A DNA stretch of 64,000 nucleotides from Streptomyces sp. HM190 (GCF_009857135.1 NZ_CP047318.1:2108001-2172000); one strand, 5' to 3'. Shown: positions 48,443 through 58,807, counted from the stretch's first letter. The notes: generated by a model from the sequence alone, not told the origin. Program-made: numbers and translations.

Positions 48443-49243
48443 ATGAGCAAGCGGAACAGCCAGGCGGCGAAGTCGGCGGCGCGCGAGCGGCTGCGGCTGG
48501 AGCGCGAGCGTCAGGCCAAGCGCGCGAAGGTCAGGCGGCAGGCGATCGTGGCCGCCTCGGTCGTCGCGGTCCTCGCGGCGGCCGGCGGTATCGGCTACGC
48601 CGTCGTGCAGACCAACAAGCCCACCAAGTGGGAGGCCGCCGCCGAGGCCACGGTGGTCAAGCCCGCCAACACCTCGGGCGAGAACGGCACCACCGTCGTG
48701 ATCGGCGACTCCAAGACCGACAACGTGGTCCACCTGTACGAGGACCCGCGCTGCCCCGCCTGCGCCCAGTTCGAGCAGACCGTCGGCGAGACGGTCGACA
48801 AGGGCATGGAGAACGGCGACTACAAGCTGTCCTTCACGATGGGCACCTTCCTCGACGGCAACCTCAGCGGCGAGGGCTCCAAGAACGCGCTGAGCGCGCT
48901 GGGCGCCGCCCTGAACGTCAGCCCCGAGGCGTTCCTCGACTACAAGGCCGCGCTGTACTCCGCGAAGTACCACCCGCAGGAGTCGACCGACAAGTTCGCC
49001 GACGACAGCTACCTGATCAAGGTGGCGAACACGGTGGACGCGCTGAAGGGCAACAAGAAGTTCCAGGACGCCGTGGAGAAGGGCACCTACGACGCCTGGG
49101 CGATGCGGATGAGCAAGTCCTTCGACGACGCCAAGGGCGTCCAGTCGACCCCCACCATCAAGATCAACGACAAGACGATCGACAACCCGTCCTCGGTCGC
49201 CGACTGGGAGAAGTCCCTGAAGGACGCGGGCGTCACCAAGTAG
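48443..49243 (+). CDS. DsbA-family thioredoxin-fold membrane-anchored protein
   Basis: 266 residues. A basic N-terminus, MSKRNSQAAKSAARERLRL, precedes one membrane helix (AIVAASVVAVLAAAGGIGYAVV). The extracellular domain has the redox motif CPAC in YEDPRCPACAQFE, and the cis-Pro block VQSTPTIKIN. It lacks the additional Cys pair seen in the relative at 16430. It is likely a disulfide oxidoreductase of the cell surface. A strong terminator follows. Confidence 0.88.
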   Translation: MSKRNSQAAKSAARERLRLERERQAKRAKVRRQAIVAASVVAVLAAAGGIGYAVVQTNKPTKWEAAAEATVVKPANTSGENGTTVVIGDSKTDNVVHLYEDPRCPACAQFEQTVGETVDKGMENGDYKLSFTMGTFLDGNLSGEGSKNALSALGAALNVSPEAFLDYKAALYSAKYHPQESTDKFADDSYLIKVANTVDALKGNKKFQDAVEKGTYDAWAMRMSKSFDDAKGVQSTPTIKINDKTIDNPSSVADWEKSLKDAGVTK

Positions 49244-49272
49244 CGCGCCCGCCCGCGCCGTTCACCGTGTGA

Positions 49273-49314
49273 CGGGCGGGGTGTTCCCGGAGACCGCCGG
49301 GAACACCCCGCCCG
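49273..49314 (+). terminator. Strong terminator after the second DsbA-like gene
   Basis: CGGGCGGGGTGTTCCCGG pairs perfectly (18 bp) with CCGGGAACACCCCGCCCG around AGACCG. Confidence 0.92.
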
Positions 49315-49632
49315 CACGGCCGAGTGGTGCGGCGCCGGTGGCCGGCGGGCGCGGTCGGCCGCCCTGCGCACCCGAGCCGAACATCCGCAGAACTGCCCGG
49401 CGCCGCCCCCCGACCCCGGTGCGTGCGGTGCCCTGGGCACGGTCGCCCTCCTCGGCTCCCGGCGACCGGAGCGCGCTGAACGTCCCCGCACAAAGGGACG
49501 CCGACGGGCGGGGCGCCCCCGGGGTGGACCGCCCACCGACATCGACCAACAGGGCACCGCAGTCTGAACATTGTGCGGATTTCACGTCATACGCCTTACC
49601 CGAACGGCTACTGATCAGTAATCTCGTCCGCC
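49315..49632. other. Gene-free region upstream of phoD
   Basis: 318 bp without a convincing gene. It should contain the phoD promoter. I looked for tandem 11-bp PHO-box repeats and found no acceptable match. The palindrome TACTGATCAGTA sits at 49609-49620. Confidence 0.5.
49609..49620. promoter_or_regulatory. 12-bp palindrome before phoD
   Basis: TACTGATCAGTA is a perfect AT-rich palindrome, 12 bp before the GTG start. It could be an operator covering the ribosome site; it could also be chance. Confidence 0.3.
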
Positions 49633-51336
49633 GTGACCAGTCGCAGATCTCACTCCCCCTCCGGTGTTCCCGCCGACCCCAGAGGCACCTCGCCCGCCGA
49701 GCCGGGCCTCATCTCCTCCGCCCCGCGCCGCCGTACGGTCGTCAAGGCGGCCGCCGCGGGCGCGGTCCTCGCGGCCCCGCTGACCGCCGCGTTCCCCGCG
49801 AGCGCCGCCGACGCCCCCGCGTTCCTGCACGGTGTCGCCTCCGGCGACCCGCTGCCCGACGGTGTCCTGCTGTGGACCCGCGTGACGCCCACCCCGGAGG
49901 CCGTGCCCGGCTCTGGGCTGGGTCCGGACATCGAGGTCGGCTGGACCGTCGCCCTGGACAGGGGCTTCACGAACATCGTGGCCAAGGGCTCGGTCACCGC
50001 GACCGCCGACTCCGACCACACCGTGAAGGCGGACGTCCGCGGCCTCGCCCCGGCCACCGACCACTGGTTCCGCTTCTCGGCCGGCGGCACCGACTCGCCC
50101 GCCGCCCGCACCCGCACGGCCCCCGCCGCCGACGCAGCCCCGGCGGGCCTGCGCTTCGGCGTGGTCTCCTGCGCCAACTGGGAGGGCGGCCACTTCGCCG
50201 CCTACCGCCATCTGGCCGCGCGCGGCGACCTGGACGCCTGGATCCACCTGGGCGACTACATCTACGAGTACGGCACCGGCCAGTACGGCACGCGCGGCAA
50301 GGTGGTGCGGCCGCACGCGCCGGTCCACGAGATCGTGTCCCTGGCCGACTACCGCGTCCGGCACGCCCGTTACAAGACTGACCCCGACCTGCAGGCACTG
50401 CACGCGGTCGCGCCGGTCATCGCCATCTGGGACGACCACGAGTTCGCCAACGACGCCTGGTCGGGCGGGGCGGAGAACCACACCGAGGGCGCGGAGGGCT
50501 CCTGGGCGGCCCGTCAGTCTGCGGCCAAGCGGGCGTACTTCGAGTGGATGCCGGTGCGCCCGGCGATCGCGGGCACCACCTACCGGCGGCTGCGCTTCGG
50601 CAGGCTCGCCGACCTGTCGCTGCTCGACCTGCGCTCCTACCGCTCCCAGCAGGTGGGCGTCGGCGACGGCGAGGTCGACGACCCGAACCGGTCGCTGACC
50701 GGCCGGGCGCAGCTCGACTGGCTGAAGTCGGGGCTGAAGTCCTCCGACACGACGTGGCGGCTGGTCGGCAACTCCGTGATGATCGCCCCGTTCGCCCTCG
50801 GCAACCTCACCGCCGATCTGCTCGGGCCGCTGACCGAGCTGCTCGGTCTGCCGAAGGAGGGCCTGGCCCTCAACCCCGACCAGTGGGACGGCTACACCGA
50901 CGACCGGCGTGAACTCCTGGCGCATCTACGGGAGAACGCCATCCGCAACACGGTCTTCCTCACCGGCGACATCCACATGGCCTGGGCCAACGACGTGCCG
51001 GTCAACGCCGGTACGTACCCGCTGTCGGCGTCCGCCGCAACGGAGTTCGTCGTCACCTCGGTGACCTCGGACAACCTCGACGACCTCGTCAAGGTCCCCG
51101 AGGGCACCGTCTCCGCGGTGGCCTCGCCCCTGATCCGCGCGGCCAACCGCCACGTCCACTGGGTCGACACCGACCGGCACGGCTACGGCGTCCTCGACAT
51201 CACCGCCGCGCGGGCGCAGATGGACTTCTACGTCCTGTCCGACCGGACGAAGCCCGACGCGAGGTCGTCGTGGGCGCGCTCGTACCGGACGCGCAGCGGG
51301 ACGCAGAAGGTGGAGCGGACGTACGACCCGGTGTAG
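49633..51336 (+). CDS. phoD: Tat-exported PhoD-type alkaline phosphatase
   Basis: 567 residues from a GTG. A twin-arginine signal [19 protein letters not shown] (about 31-49) ends near FPASA-AD (about 58). An N-terminal PhoD domain ([19 protein letters not shown]) is followed by the catalytic region: [34 protein letters not shown] and [11 protein letters not shown], which hold the Ca2+/Fe3+ ligands. The enzyme frees phosphate from phosphodiesters and monoesters outside the cell. In S. coelicolor the phoD genes are PhoP-controlled; no clear PHO box was seen here. Confidence 0.93.
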   Translation: MTSRRSHSPSGVPADPRGTSPAEPGLISSAPRRRTVVKAAAAGAVLAAPLTAAFPASAADAPAFLHGVASGDPLPDGVLLWTRVTPTPEAVPGSGLGPDIEVGWTVALDRGFTNIVAKGSVTATADSDHTVKADVRGLAPATDHWFRFSAGGTDSPAARTRTAPAADAAPAGLRFGVVSCANWEGGHFAAYRHLAARGDLDAWIHLGDYIYEYGTGQYGTRGKVVRPHAPVHEIVSLADYRVRHARYKTDPDLQALHAVAPVIAIWDDHEFANDAWSGGAENHTEGAEGSWAARQSAAKRAYFEWMPVRPAIAGTTYRRLRFGRLADLSLLDLRSYRSQQVGVGDGEVDDPNRSLTGRAQLDWLKSGLKSSDTTWRLVGNSVMIAPFALGNLTADLLGPLTELLGLPKEGLALNPDQWDGYTDDRRELLAHLRENAIRNTVFLTGDIHMAWANDVPVNAGTYPLSASAATEFVVTSVTSDNLDDLVKVPEGTVSAVASPLIRAANRHVHWVDTDRHGYGVLDITAARAQMDFYVLSDRTKPDARSSWARSYRTRSGTQKVERTYDPV

Positions 51337-51378
51337 CCGCAGCGGCCCGCTCGCACGCGGGCGGGCCCGCTCCGACGG

Positions 51379-51948
51379 TCAGAGGGTCTCGAGGAAGCCG
51401 AGCGCCACCCGCCAGGTGGCCTCGGCCGCCTCCTCGTCGTAGTCGGGCAGGTCGGAGTCGGTGTAGAGGTGGCCCGCGCCGGGGTAGCGGTGGACCTCCA
51501 CGTCGGCGCCCGCCTTGCGCATCTGGAGGTACCAGGCGCTCAGCCAGTCGTCCGTCTCGAACGCGTCCGGCTCGGCCACGTGGAGCTGCACCGGCAGGTC
51601 GTCGACGGACGCGGTGGCCGCGATGTCCGACGTGCCGTGCAGGAGCAGCAGCCCGCGGGCGTTGGCGTCGCCCAGGGCCAGGGTCTGCGCGGTGGCCGCG
51701 CCGAGGGAGAACCCGGCGTAGACGAGCCCTCGCTCGGAGTAGGGCGCGGCGGCCAGGACGGCCCGCTTGAGCAACTCCTCCTTGCCCAGCTCCTGGTTGA
51801 AGGCCATGCCCTCCTCGACCGTGTCGAAGGTCCGTCCGTCGAAGAGGTCGGGGGTCCACACCTCGTGCCCGGCGGCCCGCAACCGGTCCGCGGCCCGGTG
51901 GACCGCGGGTCGCAGGCCGTAGGTCGAGTGGAACAGCATGATGTTCAT
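51379..51948 (-). CDS. Dienelactone hydrolase family protein
   Basis: 189 residues. HSTYGLRPAVHRAADRLRAAGHEVWTPDLFDG is the DLH-type N-terminus, VYAGFSLGAATAQ holds a Ser nucleophile in GFSLG, and YPGAGHLYTDS supplies the His. In classic dienelactone hydrolase the nucleophile is Cys, so this is a Ser variant. The substrate is unknown. It is convergent with phoD. Confidence 0.85.
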   Translation of the reverse strand: MNIMLFHSTYGLRPAVHRAADRLRAAGHEVWTPDLFDGRTFDTVEEGMAFNQELGKEELLKRAVLAAAPYSERGLVYAGFSLGAATAQTLALGDANARGLLLLHGTSDIAATASVDDLPVQLHVAEPDAFETDDWLSAWYLQMRKAGADVEVHRYPGAGHLYTDSDLPDYDEEAAEATWRVALGFLETL

Positions 51949-52054
51949 GGGGCCATGGTGCCAGCCGGGTACGACTGCGGCGGGCGGCCCCGTACCCCGA
52001 GCGCGGCCGAAGTCACATGTTCATGACCCCGCGACGGCGGTTACGTTCGAAGGC

Positions 52055-53170
52055 ATGGAGAACCTACTCCGCCCACTGATCGTCATCGGTGGTTCGGCCG
52101 TCTTGACGCTCGTCATCGGCTGGACCACCGACCTCCTGCTGCGCAAGGCGGACCAGCGGCACCACGAGACACCTCTGTGGGGCCTGCTGCGCCGCGGCCG
52201 CATCCCCTACCAGCTGGTGCTGTGCGCGGCCTTCCTCAGAGCGACGTACGGCGAGGCGCAACTGCTGGATCAGCACCGGACCGCGATCGGCCGCGCCCTG
52301 ACGCTGGTGCTGATCGGGGCCACGGCCTGGCTGGTGATCCGCATCGCGGCGGCGGTGGTGGAGACCTCGTACAGCAGGTACGCCCGTGTCCACCGGGATC
52401 CGGCGCGGGTGCGCCGGGTGCGGACCCAGGTGACGCTCATCATGCGGGTGGTCTCCGCGATCGTCGGTGTGGTCGCGGTGGCCGCGATGCTGCTGACCTT
52501 CCCGGCGATGCGGGCCGCGGGCGCCTCACTGCTGGCCTCGGCGGGCCTCCTGGGCATCGTCGCCGGTATCGCCGCGCAGTCCACACTGAGCAACCTGTTC
52601 GCAGGGCTCCAGATCGCCTTCGGTGACATGGTCCGCCTCGGGGACGTGGTCGTCGTGGAGGGCGAGTGGGGGACGGTCGACGAGATCACCCTCACGTTCC
52701 TGACCGTGCGGACCTGGGACGAGCGCCGGATCACGATGCCTGTCTCGTACTTCACCGCGAAGCCGTTCGAGAACTGGTCGCGCGGCGGTGCCCAGATGAC
52801 CGGCACGGTCTTCCTGCACGTCGACCACACCGCTCCGCTGCCCGCGATGCGGGAGAAGCTCCGCGACGTCCTGCGGGAGTGCCCCGCGTGGGACGGCCGC
52901 CTCTACAACCTGACCGTCACCGACTCCACTCCGTCGACGATGGAGGTCCGCGCCCTGGTCACCGCCAAGGACCCGGACGACCTGTGGACGGTCCGGGTCA
53001 CGGTCCGCGAGCAGCTGATCCGCTGGCTGACGGAGAACCACCCGTACGCCCTCCCGCGGGTCAACACCGCGGACGCGGTCCTGCCGCCGAGCCACCCCCG
53101 TCCCGACACCCATTTCCCCCGCCCCAGCCGCCCCCGCGTCCACGAACCGCCCAGGTCGACGGGAAGGTGA
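52055..53170 (+). CDS. MscS-family mechanosensitive ion channel
   Basis: 371 residues from the ATG at 52055. Four hydrophobic segments lead to the pore helix AGASLLASAGLLGIVAGIAAQSTLSNLFAGLQIAF (about 168-202), with its Ala/Gly spacing, followed by the beta domain block VRLGDVVVVEGEWGTVDEITLTFLTVRTWDERRITMP. The short Pro/His/Arg tail is disordered. It would release solutes under hypo-osmotic stress. Confidence 0.92.
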   Translation: MENLLRPLIVIGGSAVLTLVIGWTTDLLLRKADQRHHETPLWGLLRRGRIPYQLVLCAAFLRATYGEAQLLDQHRTAIGRALTLVLIGATAWLVIRIAAAVVETSYSRYARVHRDPARVRRVRTQVTLIMRVVSAIVGVVAVAAMLLTFPAMRAAGASLLASAGLLGIVAGIAAQSTLSNLFAGLQIAFGDMVRLGDVVVVEGEWGTVDEITLTFLTVRTWDERRITMPVSYFTAKPFENWSRGGAQMTGTVFLHVDHTAPLPAMREKLRDVLRECPAWDGRLYNLTVTDSTPSTMEVRALVTAKDPDDLWTVRVTVREQLIRWLTENHPYALPRVNTADAVLPPSHPRPDTHFPRPSRPRVHEPPRSTGR

Positions 53171-53243
53171 CGGCACGGTGGGTGCCCGCGCGGCCGGCGC
53201 GGGCACCCGCGGTGTGCGTTTCGGGGTCCGGTGTTCGCCGCTC

Positions 53244-53278
53244 GGCGGTCGGCGTTCGGCGTTCGGCGTTCGGCGTGC
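53244..53278. repeat. Heptamer microsatellite
   Basis: Five 7-bp units of GGCGTTC type (first GGCGGTC, then three identical, then GGCGTGC) stand between the MscS gene and the SDR remnant. Confidence 0.7.
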
Positions 53279-53326
53279 CGTTCCCGTCCGCCGTCGCCCT
53301 GCCCCTCGGTGCCCCCTCTCCGCAGC

Positions 53327-53650
53327 CCCGTTGACCTGGAGGACCTGCGCCGTGATGCGGCCGGCGCCGGGGGAGGCCGGCCAGTGCAGGGTGCCGGCCA
53401 CGTCGGCCGGTGTGCCGGCCCGTGGAGGTCTCGGCGACGAGCCGGGCCTGCCGGGCCTCCTCGACCGGCCCGCCGAAGAACTCGGTGTCCCTGACGTATC
53501 CCGGCGCCACGACGTTCACCGTGATCCCCCGGGGCCCCAACTCCCTTGCCAGGTCGAACGCGTACCGACGCAGCGCCGCCTTGGAGGCGGCGTACGCCAC
53601 GCTCCCCGACCCCCGGTACGCGGCGATGGACGACAGGAACAGCACCCGCC
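53327..53650 (-). pseudogene. Short-chain dehydrogenase remnant, truncated and frameshifted
   Basis: From 53648 downward, one frame reads VLFLSSIAAY, then the catalytic YAASK motif, and LARELGPRGITVNVVAPGYV, the SDR second half. Near 53417 the frame shifts by one base, after ETSTGR; the adjacent frame continues GTPADVAGTLHWPAS and ITAQVLQVNG, the normal SDR end. The N-terminal GxxxGxG half is missing. So it is a decaying gene. Confidence 0.72.
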
Positions 53651-53712
53651 GGGCGAGGCGAGCCGCTCCACATCGCGTGCCATGCCCCGCCGCTACGGAA
53701 CGGACCACCCGG

Positions 53713-55308
53713 TCACCGCAGGCTCCGCACATCCAGGTGCCGCAGCACGCGATCCACGACCTCCGGATCCGCGCCCGGCTCACTGCGCGCGGCCAGCACC
53801 TCGTGCCGGGCGGCGCTCAGCATCTCCCCCTGGATCCGCCGCATCCTGCGCAGCCGCCGCACCCGCTGCTCATGCCCTTCCCGGCGTTCGTCCTCCGCCA
53901 CCTCGGGACTGATCCGCACCCCGATCTCGAAGGCCCGCCGCAGCAGTCGCTCGGCCATCTCCTCCGGGAGTTCCTCCTCGTCCTCGATCTCCTTCAGCCG
54001 CTGCTTCGCCGCCTTCGCGGCCCGCACGGCCAGCGCCTTCTCGAACTCCTTCCCGGCGCTGTCGTCGGCCCGCACCCCCAAGCGCCGTACGAGCCACGGC
54101 AGCGTCAGCCCCTGCAGCACCAGCGTCGCCATGATCACGCCGAACGCGATGAACACGATCTCATCCCGGTCGGGAAAGGGCCCCCCGTCCGAGGTCTCCA
54201 GCGGAATCGCCAGCGCCAGTGCCACGGACGCCACCCCCCGCATCCCCGACCACCACATCACCACGGTCTCGCGCCACGACATCGGGATCTCCTCGTCGTA
54301 GTCGCGTTTCGCGTGCAGCCGTCGCGCGAGCCAGGTGGCCGGCAGCAGCCACAGCAGCCGGACGAGGACCACGACGGCCACGACCGCAGCCGCCCAGCCC
54401 AGCATGTCCGCCCACCGCCCGGACGCCGTCCTGACCGCGTTGTGCAGCTCCAGCCCGATCAGCCCGAACGCGACACCCGTGACCAGCGTGTCCACGACGT
54501 CCCAGACGGTGTGCCCGGCGAACCGCGTCATGACGTCGTCGGCGCCGAGCGCGTACTCCGCGAGGAACAGCGCGGTGGTGAGCACGGCGAGCACCCCGGA
54601 CCCGTGCAGTTCCTCGGCCATCACGTACGAGGCGTACGGCACGAGGAGGGACAGTCCGATCTGCAGCGTGGCGTCGTCGAGGAAGTCCATCAGCTTGTGG
54701 GCCGCCCAGCCGAGGGCGAGCCCCACGGCGACGGCCACGACACCGGAGAGCACGAGCTGGAGCGCGGCGTGGGGCAGCGAGAAGGAGCCGCTGACGGCCG
54801 CCGCGATCGCCACGTGGTAGAGCACGATGGCGGTCACGTCGTTGAAGAGGCCCTCGCCCTCCAGGATCGACACCAGTCTCCGCGGCAGCCCGAGTTGACC
54901 GGCCACGGCCGTCGCCGCCACCGGGTCGGGCGGCGCGACCAGCGCGCCGAGGGCCACGGCGGCGGCGATGGGCAGCCCCGGCACGATCGCCTGGGCGACG
55001 GCGGCCACCGCGGCGGTGGTCACGAACACCAGCGCCACGGCCAGCAGGAAGATCGGCCGCCGGTTGGCCGCGAACTGCCGCCAGGACGTCCGCCGCACCG
55101 CCGCGTACAGCAACGGCGGCAGCAGCAGGGGCAGGATGAACTCCGGGGGGATGTCGACGTTGGGCACGAAGCCCGGAAGGGCGAGGGAGATCCCCAGCAG
55201 CGTCATCAGCACCGGCGCCGGAAGCCCGAGCCGCTCCCCCAGCGGCACGCTCAGCACGGCCCCCAGCAACAGGACGAACAACAGGGCCAACTGATCCACG
55301 CTGAGCAC
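53713..55308 (-). CDS. CPA1-type Na+/H+ antiporter
   Basis: 531 residues. About twelve membrane helices; GALVAPPDPVAATAV and GEGLFNDVTAIVLY contain the Asp residues used by Na+/H+ exchangers. A charged cytoplasmic C-terminal tail of about 130 residues (LKEIEDEEELPEEMAERLL) may be regulatory. It sits alone between the SDR remnant and the GNAT gene. Confidence 0.9.
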   Translation of the reverse strand: MLSVDQLALLFVLLLGAVLSVPLGERLGLPAPVLMTLLGISLALPGFVPNVDIPPEFILPLLLPPLLYAAVRRTSWRQFAANRRPIFLLAVALVFVTTAAVAAVAQAIVPGLPIAAAVALGALVAPPDPVAATAVAGQLGLPRRLVSILEGEGLFNDVTAIVLYHVAIAAAVSGSFSLPHAALQLVLSGVVAVAVGLALGWAAHKLMDFLDDATLQIGLSLLVPYASYVMAEELHGSGVLAVLTTALFLAEYALGADDVMTRFAGHTVWDVVDTLVTGVAFGLIGLELHNAVRTASGRWADMLGWAAAVVAVVVLVRLLWLLPATWLARRLHAKRDYDEEIPMSWRETVVMWWSGMRGVASVALALAIPLETSDGGPFPDRDEIVFIAFGVIMATLVLQGLTLPWLVRRLGVRADDSAGKEFEKALAVRAAKAAKQRLKEIEDEEELPEEMAERLLRRAFEIGVRISPEVAEDERREGHEQRVRRLRRMRRIQGEMLSAARHEVLAARSEPGADPEVVDRVLRHLDVRSLR

Positions 55309-55474
55309 CCCGACGAGGTCTAGACGATTACCTCAACAGCCCCCAGAGTGCCACGCACCCCGCATCCCACCCCGTCCGGTCCCCCGCCGCCCGGCGAACC
55401 CGGCACGCGCCGCCAGGCACCGGCCGTCCGTCCTGGGCCCTCGGCGGTCGGCGGTCGGCCGCCAGGCCGCAGCC

Positions 55475-55951
55475 CTACAGCGACCGCCGCATCGCCCGGT
55501 GCGGTATCCCCGCGTCCGGGAACTCCGGCCCGTACGCCTCGTACCCCAGCCGCTCGTAGAAGCCCAGCGCATGCGTCTGCGCACCCAGCTGCACCGCGGT
55601 CAGGCCGAGCGCGCGTGCCGCGTCCTCGACGGCCCGCACGAGCGCGACGCCCACGCCCAGCCCCCGGGCCGCCCGCACGACCGCCAGCCGCCCCAGGGAG
55701 CCGACGCCCGGCTCCCCGCCGGTCTTGCCGGCGGCGGCCGCCCCGTGGAGCAGCCGTCCGGCGCCGAGGGGCTCCCCGTCGTCCCGCACGGCGAGCACAT
55801 GCACGGCCACCTCGTCGTACGCGTCGTACTCGATGTCCTCCGGCACGCCCTGCTCGACGACGAAGACCTCCCTGCGCACCGCGAAGCAGGCCGCGCGGTC
55901 GGCGGGGTCGTCGGCCACACGCACGGCGTACGCCACCGGCTCCGGGCTCAC
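55475..55951 (-). CDS. GNAT-family acetyltransferase
   Basis: 158 residues from the GTG at 55951, overlapping the rluD stop by 4 bp. [20 protein letters not shown] (about 96-115) is the acetyl-CoA binding motif [19 protein letters not shown] at the front matches the ElaA-like GNAT group. Its substrate is unknown. It is probably cotranscribed with lspA and rluD. Confidence 0.86.
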   Translation of the reverse strand: MSPEPVAYAVRVADDPADRAACFAVRREVFVVEQGVPEDIEYDAYDEVAVHVLAVRDDGEPLGAGRLLHGAAAAGKTGGEPGVGSLGRLAVVRAARGLGVGVALVRAVEDAARALGLTAVQLGAQTHALGFYERLGYEAYGPEFPDAGIPHRAMRRSL

Positions 55952-56892
55952 GCGTACGTCTCCTCCCGCACCTTGTCGAGGGCCTTCTGCAGATCGGCGG
56001 GATAGTCGCTCTCGAACTCGACCCACCGCCCGTCCCCGGGGTGCTCGAAGCCCAGCCGGACCGCGTGCAGCCACTGGCGGGTGAGACCGAGGCGCTTGGC
56101 GAGCGTCGGGTCGGCGCCGTACGTCAGGTCGCCGACGCACGGGTGCCGGTGTGCGGACATGTGCACACGGATCTGGTGCGTGCGCCCGGTCTCCAGCTTG
56201 ATGTCGAGCAGGGAGGCCGCGCGGAACGCCTCCACCAGGTCGTAGTGCGTGACCGACGGCTTGCCCTCCGCGGTGACCGCCCACTTGTAGTCGTGGTTCG
56301 GGTGCCGGCCGATGGGCGCGTCGATGGTGCCGCTGGTCGGGTCGGGGTGGCCCTGGACCAGCGCGTGGTACCGCTTGTCGACGGTCCGCTCCTTGAACTG
56401 ACGCTTCAGGAACGTGTACGCGTACTCGGACTTGGCGACCACCATCAGGCCCGACGTGCCGACGTCGAGCCGGTGGACGATGCCCTGGCGCTCGGCGGCG
56501 CCGGACGTCGAGATGCGGTACCCGGCGGCGGCCAGCCCGCCGATCACGGTCGGCCCGGACCAGCCGGGGCTGGGGTGCGCGGCCACCCCGACCGGCTTGA
56601 CGATCACGACCACGTCATCGTCGTCGTGCACGATCTCCATGCCCTCGACCGGCTCGGCCACCACCTGCACCGGCGCGGGCGCCTGCGGCATCTCGACCTC
56701 CAGCCAGGCCCCGCCGCGCACCCGCTCCGACTTGCCGACCACCGACCCGTCGACCGCGACCTTCCCCGCGGCGGCGAGCTCCGCGGCCTTGGTACGGGAG
56801 AAGCCGAACATGCGGGAGATGGCGGCGTCGACGCGCTCGCCCTCCAGGCCGTCGGGCACGGGCAGGGTACGGATCTCGGGAAGCGTGCTCAC
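55948..56892 (-). CDS. rluD: RluD-family 23S rRNA pseudouridine synthase
   Basis: 314 residues from the GTG at 56892. An S4 RNA-binding domain (about 18-75, [26 protein letters not shown]) precedes the synthase with [18 protein letters not shown], whose Asp is catalytic, and [13 protein letters not shown]. The N-S4 arrangement fits RluD, which modifies helix 69 of 23S rRNA. It lies 82 bp after lspA. Confidence 0.92.
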   Translation of the reverse strand: MSTLPEIRTLPVPDGLEGERVDAAISRMFGFSRTKAAELAAAGKVAVDGSVVGKSERVRGGAWLEVEMPQAPAPVQVVAEPVEGMEIVHDDDDVVVIVKPVGVAAHPSPGWSGPTVIGGLAAAGYRISTSGAAERQGIVHRLDVGTSGLMVVAKSEYAYTFLKRQFKERTVDKRYHALVQGHPDPTSGTIDAPIGRHPNHDYKWAVTAEGKPSVTHYDLVEAFRAASLLDIKLETGRTHQIRVHMSAHRHPCVGDLTYGADPTLAKRLGLTRQWLHAVRLGFEHPGDGRWVEFESDYPADLQKALDKVREETYA

Positions 56893-56974
56893 CCGTCGAG
56901 TATGCCGGACCGCCACGACACGCCCGACCGCGCCTGTGGAAAACTCCCGCGCCCCCGGCCGTGCGCCGGGGCGC

Positions 56975-57586
56975 TCAGTCCTTGTGGACGGTGCCGTCCG
57001 GGTCGAGCCCCCGGAAGGACAGCAGCACGATCAGGATGCCGCCGCACACGATCGCCGAGTCCGCCAGGTTGAACACGGCGAAGCCCTTGGGCGCGATGAA
57101 GTCGACGACCGCGCCCTCGAAGACGCCCGGCGAGCGGAAGATCCGGTCGGTGAGGTTGCCCAGCGCGCCGCCCAGCAGCAGCCCGAGCGCGATCGCCCAG
57201 GGCAGGCTGTAGAGCTTGCGCGCGAGCCGGGCGATCACCACGATCACGATCGCCGCGATCATCGTGAAGATGATGGTGAAGGCCTCGCCGAAGCCGAAGG
57301 CCGCGCCCGCGTTGCGGATCGCCTCGAACTTCAGCCAGTCCCCGATGATCTCGATCGGCTCGTGGTGCTCCAGCTTCGCGACCACGATCATCTTGCTGAC
57401 CAGGTCGAGCGCGTACGCCAGCCCGGCGACCCCGAACAGCACGGCGATCCGGCGCTTGCCGCGCGGACGCGCGGACGCGTCGGCCGACGCCGCGTCCGCG
57501 CCGTTCCCGCTGTCGGCCTGCTCCGGGTCCGTGCCCGCCGCCTCTGGGATGTCCGGCGTACCGATGATGCGCTCCGCCTCTGCCAC
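56975..57586 (-). CDS. lspA: Lipoprotein signal peptidase
   Basis: 203 residues with a disordered acidic N-terminus of about 45 residues, longer than in E. coli. Four membrane helices carry the catalytic Asp pair in GNLTDRIFR and FNLADSAI. It removes signal peptides from lipoproteins after Lgt acts. The order lspA-rluD is conserved in many bacteria. Confidence 0.94.
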   Translation of the reverse strand: MAEAERIIGTPDIPEAAGTDPEQADSGNGADAASADASARPRGKRRIAVLFGVAGLAYALDLVSKMIVVAKLEHHEPIEIIGDWLKFEAIRNAGAAFGFGEAFTIIFTMIAAIVIVVIARLARKLYSLPWAIALGLLLGGALGNLTDRIFRSPGVFEGAVVDFIAPKGFAVFNLADSAIVCGGILIVLLSFRGLDPDGTVHKD

Positions 57587-57667
57587 GTGAGTCCCTCAAC
57601 CTAGGTCCTTGACTGAGGACAAAGGTACGACACGACCCGCGGGGACCAGGGGCTCAGGCGGGGATCG

Positions 57668-58807
57668 CTACCGGCGTTCCTGCTTCTGCTTGCACTCGAC
57701 GCACAGCGTGGCCCTCGGGAAGGCCTGCATGCGCGCCTTGCCGATCGGGTTGCCGCAGCTCTCGCAGAGGCCGTACGTGCCCGTGGCGAGCCGTTCGAGG
57801 GCGCGCTCGGTCTGGTCGAGCATCTCGCGCGCGTTGTGGGCCAGCGCCATCTCGTGCTCGCGCGTGATGTTCTTGGCGCCGGTGTCGGCCTGGTCGTCGC
57901 CCGCGCCGTCGCCGGAGTCCCGCATGAGACCGGTGAGCGACTTCTCGGAGGCGTCCAGTTCGGCCCGCAGCCGCATCGCCTCGGACTGCAGCTCCGTGCG
58001 GGCCTCGGCGACCTCCTCCGGGCTCCAGGGTTCCTCACCGGGCCGTACCGCCAGCTCTCCGGGGTCCGCCGCGGCGGGCCGTGCCTTGGGGACGGCGCCG
58101 GGCTGCTTCGCCGCCGTAGCCGTACCAGGAGTGTTCTTCGCAACCACCGTCGTGGCTCCCGTCGTCTCGGCGGCCTCGGCCGCGCCCGCCTTCTCGGCCC
58201 CGCTGGTCGCGGGGGTGTTCCGGGCGGTGCTCTTCTTGGATGTGCTGCTCTTGGCGGGAGCCGTCCTCGGGGCGGCACCCCTGCCGGCCACCGTGGTCGT
58301 GGCCGCGCTCTTCCCGGCCACCGTCCGTGCGGTGGCACTGTCCTTCGCCGCGGTCTTCCGCGCCGCTGTCTTCCGCACCGCGGCCTTCTTGGCCGTGGTC
58401 TCCTTCCCCCCGGTCTCCTTCGCCCGGCTCTCCTTCGCCCCGGCTTCCTTCTCTCCGGCCTTCCCGGCAGCGGCCTTCCTGGCCGCTGTCTTCCTGGCCG
58501 CTGTCTTCCTGGCGGCGGTCTCCCTCGTCGGGGCCTTCTCCGCCCCGGTCCCCCCACCCGAAGCCCGCTTCGAGGCGCTCGCGCCGGCCGCCTTCTTCTT
58601 CGTCACCCGCACAGTCCCGGCACCCTGCGTGCCCTCGTCCCCGGCACCGGCACCGGACCTCGGACCGACCTCGGCGGCCTTCGTGGCTCCCTTCTCCGCG
58701 GTCGTTCCCTCGGCGTCCGTCCTCCGGCCGCTCGCCTTCCTGGTGGCCGCCTTCGCTCCCGCGGTCGCGGGGACCCGCTTCTTGCCGCTCACGTCCTTCG
58801 CCACCAT
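57668..58807 (-). CDS. DksA/TraR-type zinc finger protein with histone-H1-like N-terminus
   Basis: 379 residues from the ATG at 58807 with GAAGGGG upstream. The first ~250 residues are Lys/Ala/Thr-rich with repeated KTAARKTAA-type units like the tail of histone H1 or HupB. The C-terminal ~120 residues form a DksA/TraR domain with coiled-coil part (VAEARTELQSEAMRLRAELDASE) and a four-cysteine zinc finger (CESCGNPIG and CVECKQ). DksA-type proteins act at the RNA polymerase channel; the basic tail suggests additional DNA contact. The fusion is notable. Confidence 0.87.
   Translation of the reverse strand: MVAKDVSGKKRVPATAGAKAATRKASGRRTDAEGTTAEKGATKAAEVGPRSGAGAGDEGTQGAGTVRVTKKKAAGASASKRASGGGTGAEKAPTRETAARKTAARKTAARKAAAGKAGEKEAGAKESRAKETGGKETTAKKAAVRKTAARKTAAKDSATARTVAGKSAATTTVAGRGAAPRTAPAKSSTSKKSTARNTPATSGAEKAGAAEAAETTGATTVVAKNTPGTATAAKQPGAVPKARPAAADPGELAVRPGEEPWSPEEVAEARTELQSEAMRLRAELDASEKSLTGLMRDSGDGAGDDQADTGAKNITREHEMALAHNAREMLDQTERALERLATGTYGLCESCGNPIGKARMQAFPRATLCVECKQKQERR

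Noticed and set aside
49561..49632. A possible PHO box upstream of phoD
   Set aside because: TTCAC and TTACC words are present, but their spacing is 15 bp, not the 11 bp of PHO-box direct repeats.
53178..55323. A plus-strand open frame opposite the Na+/H+ antiporter
   Set aside because: Its His/Arg/Pro/Gln-rich translation is a shadow of the antiporter gene.
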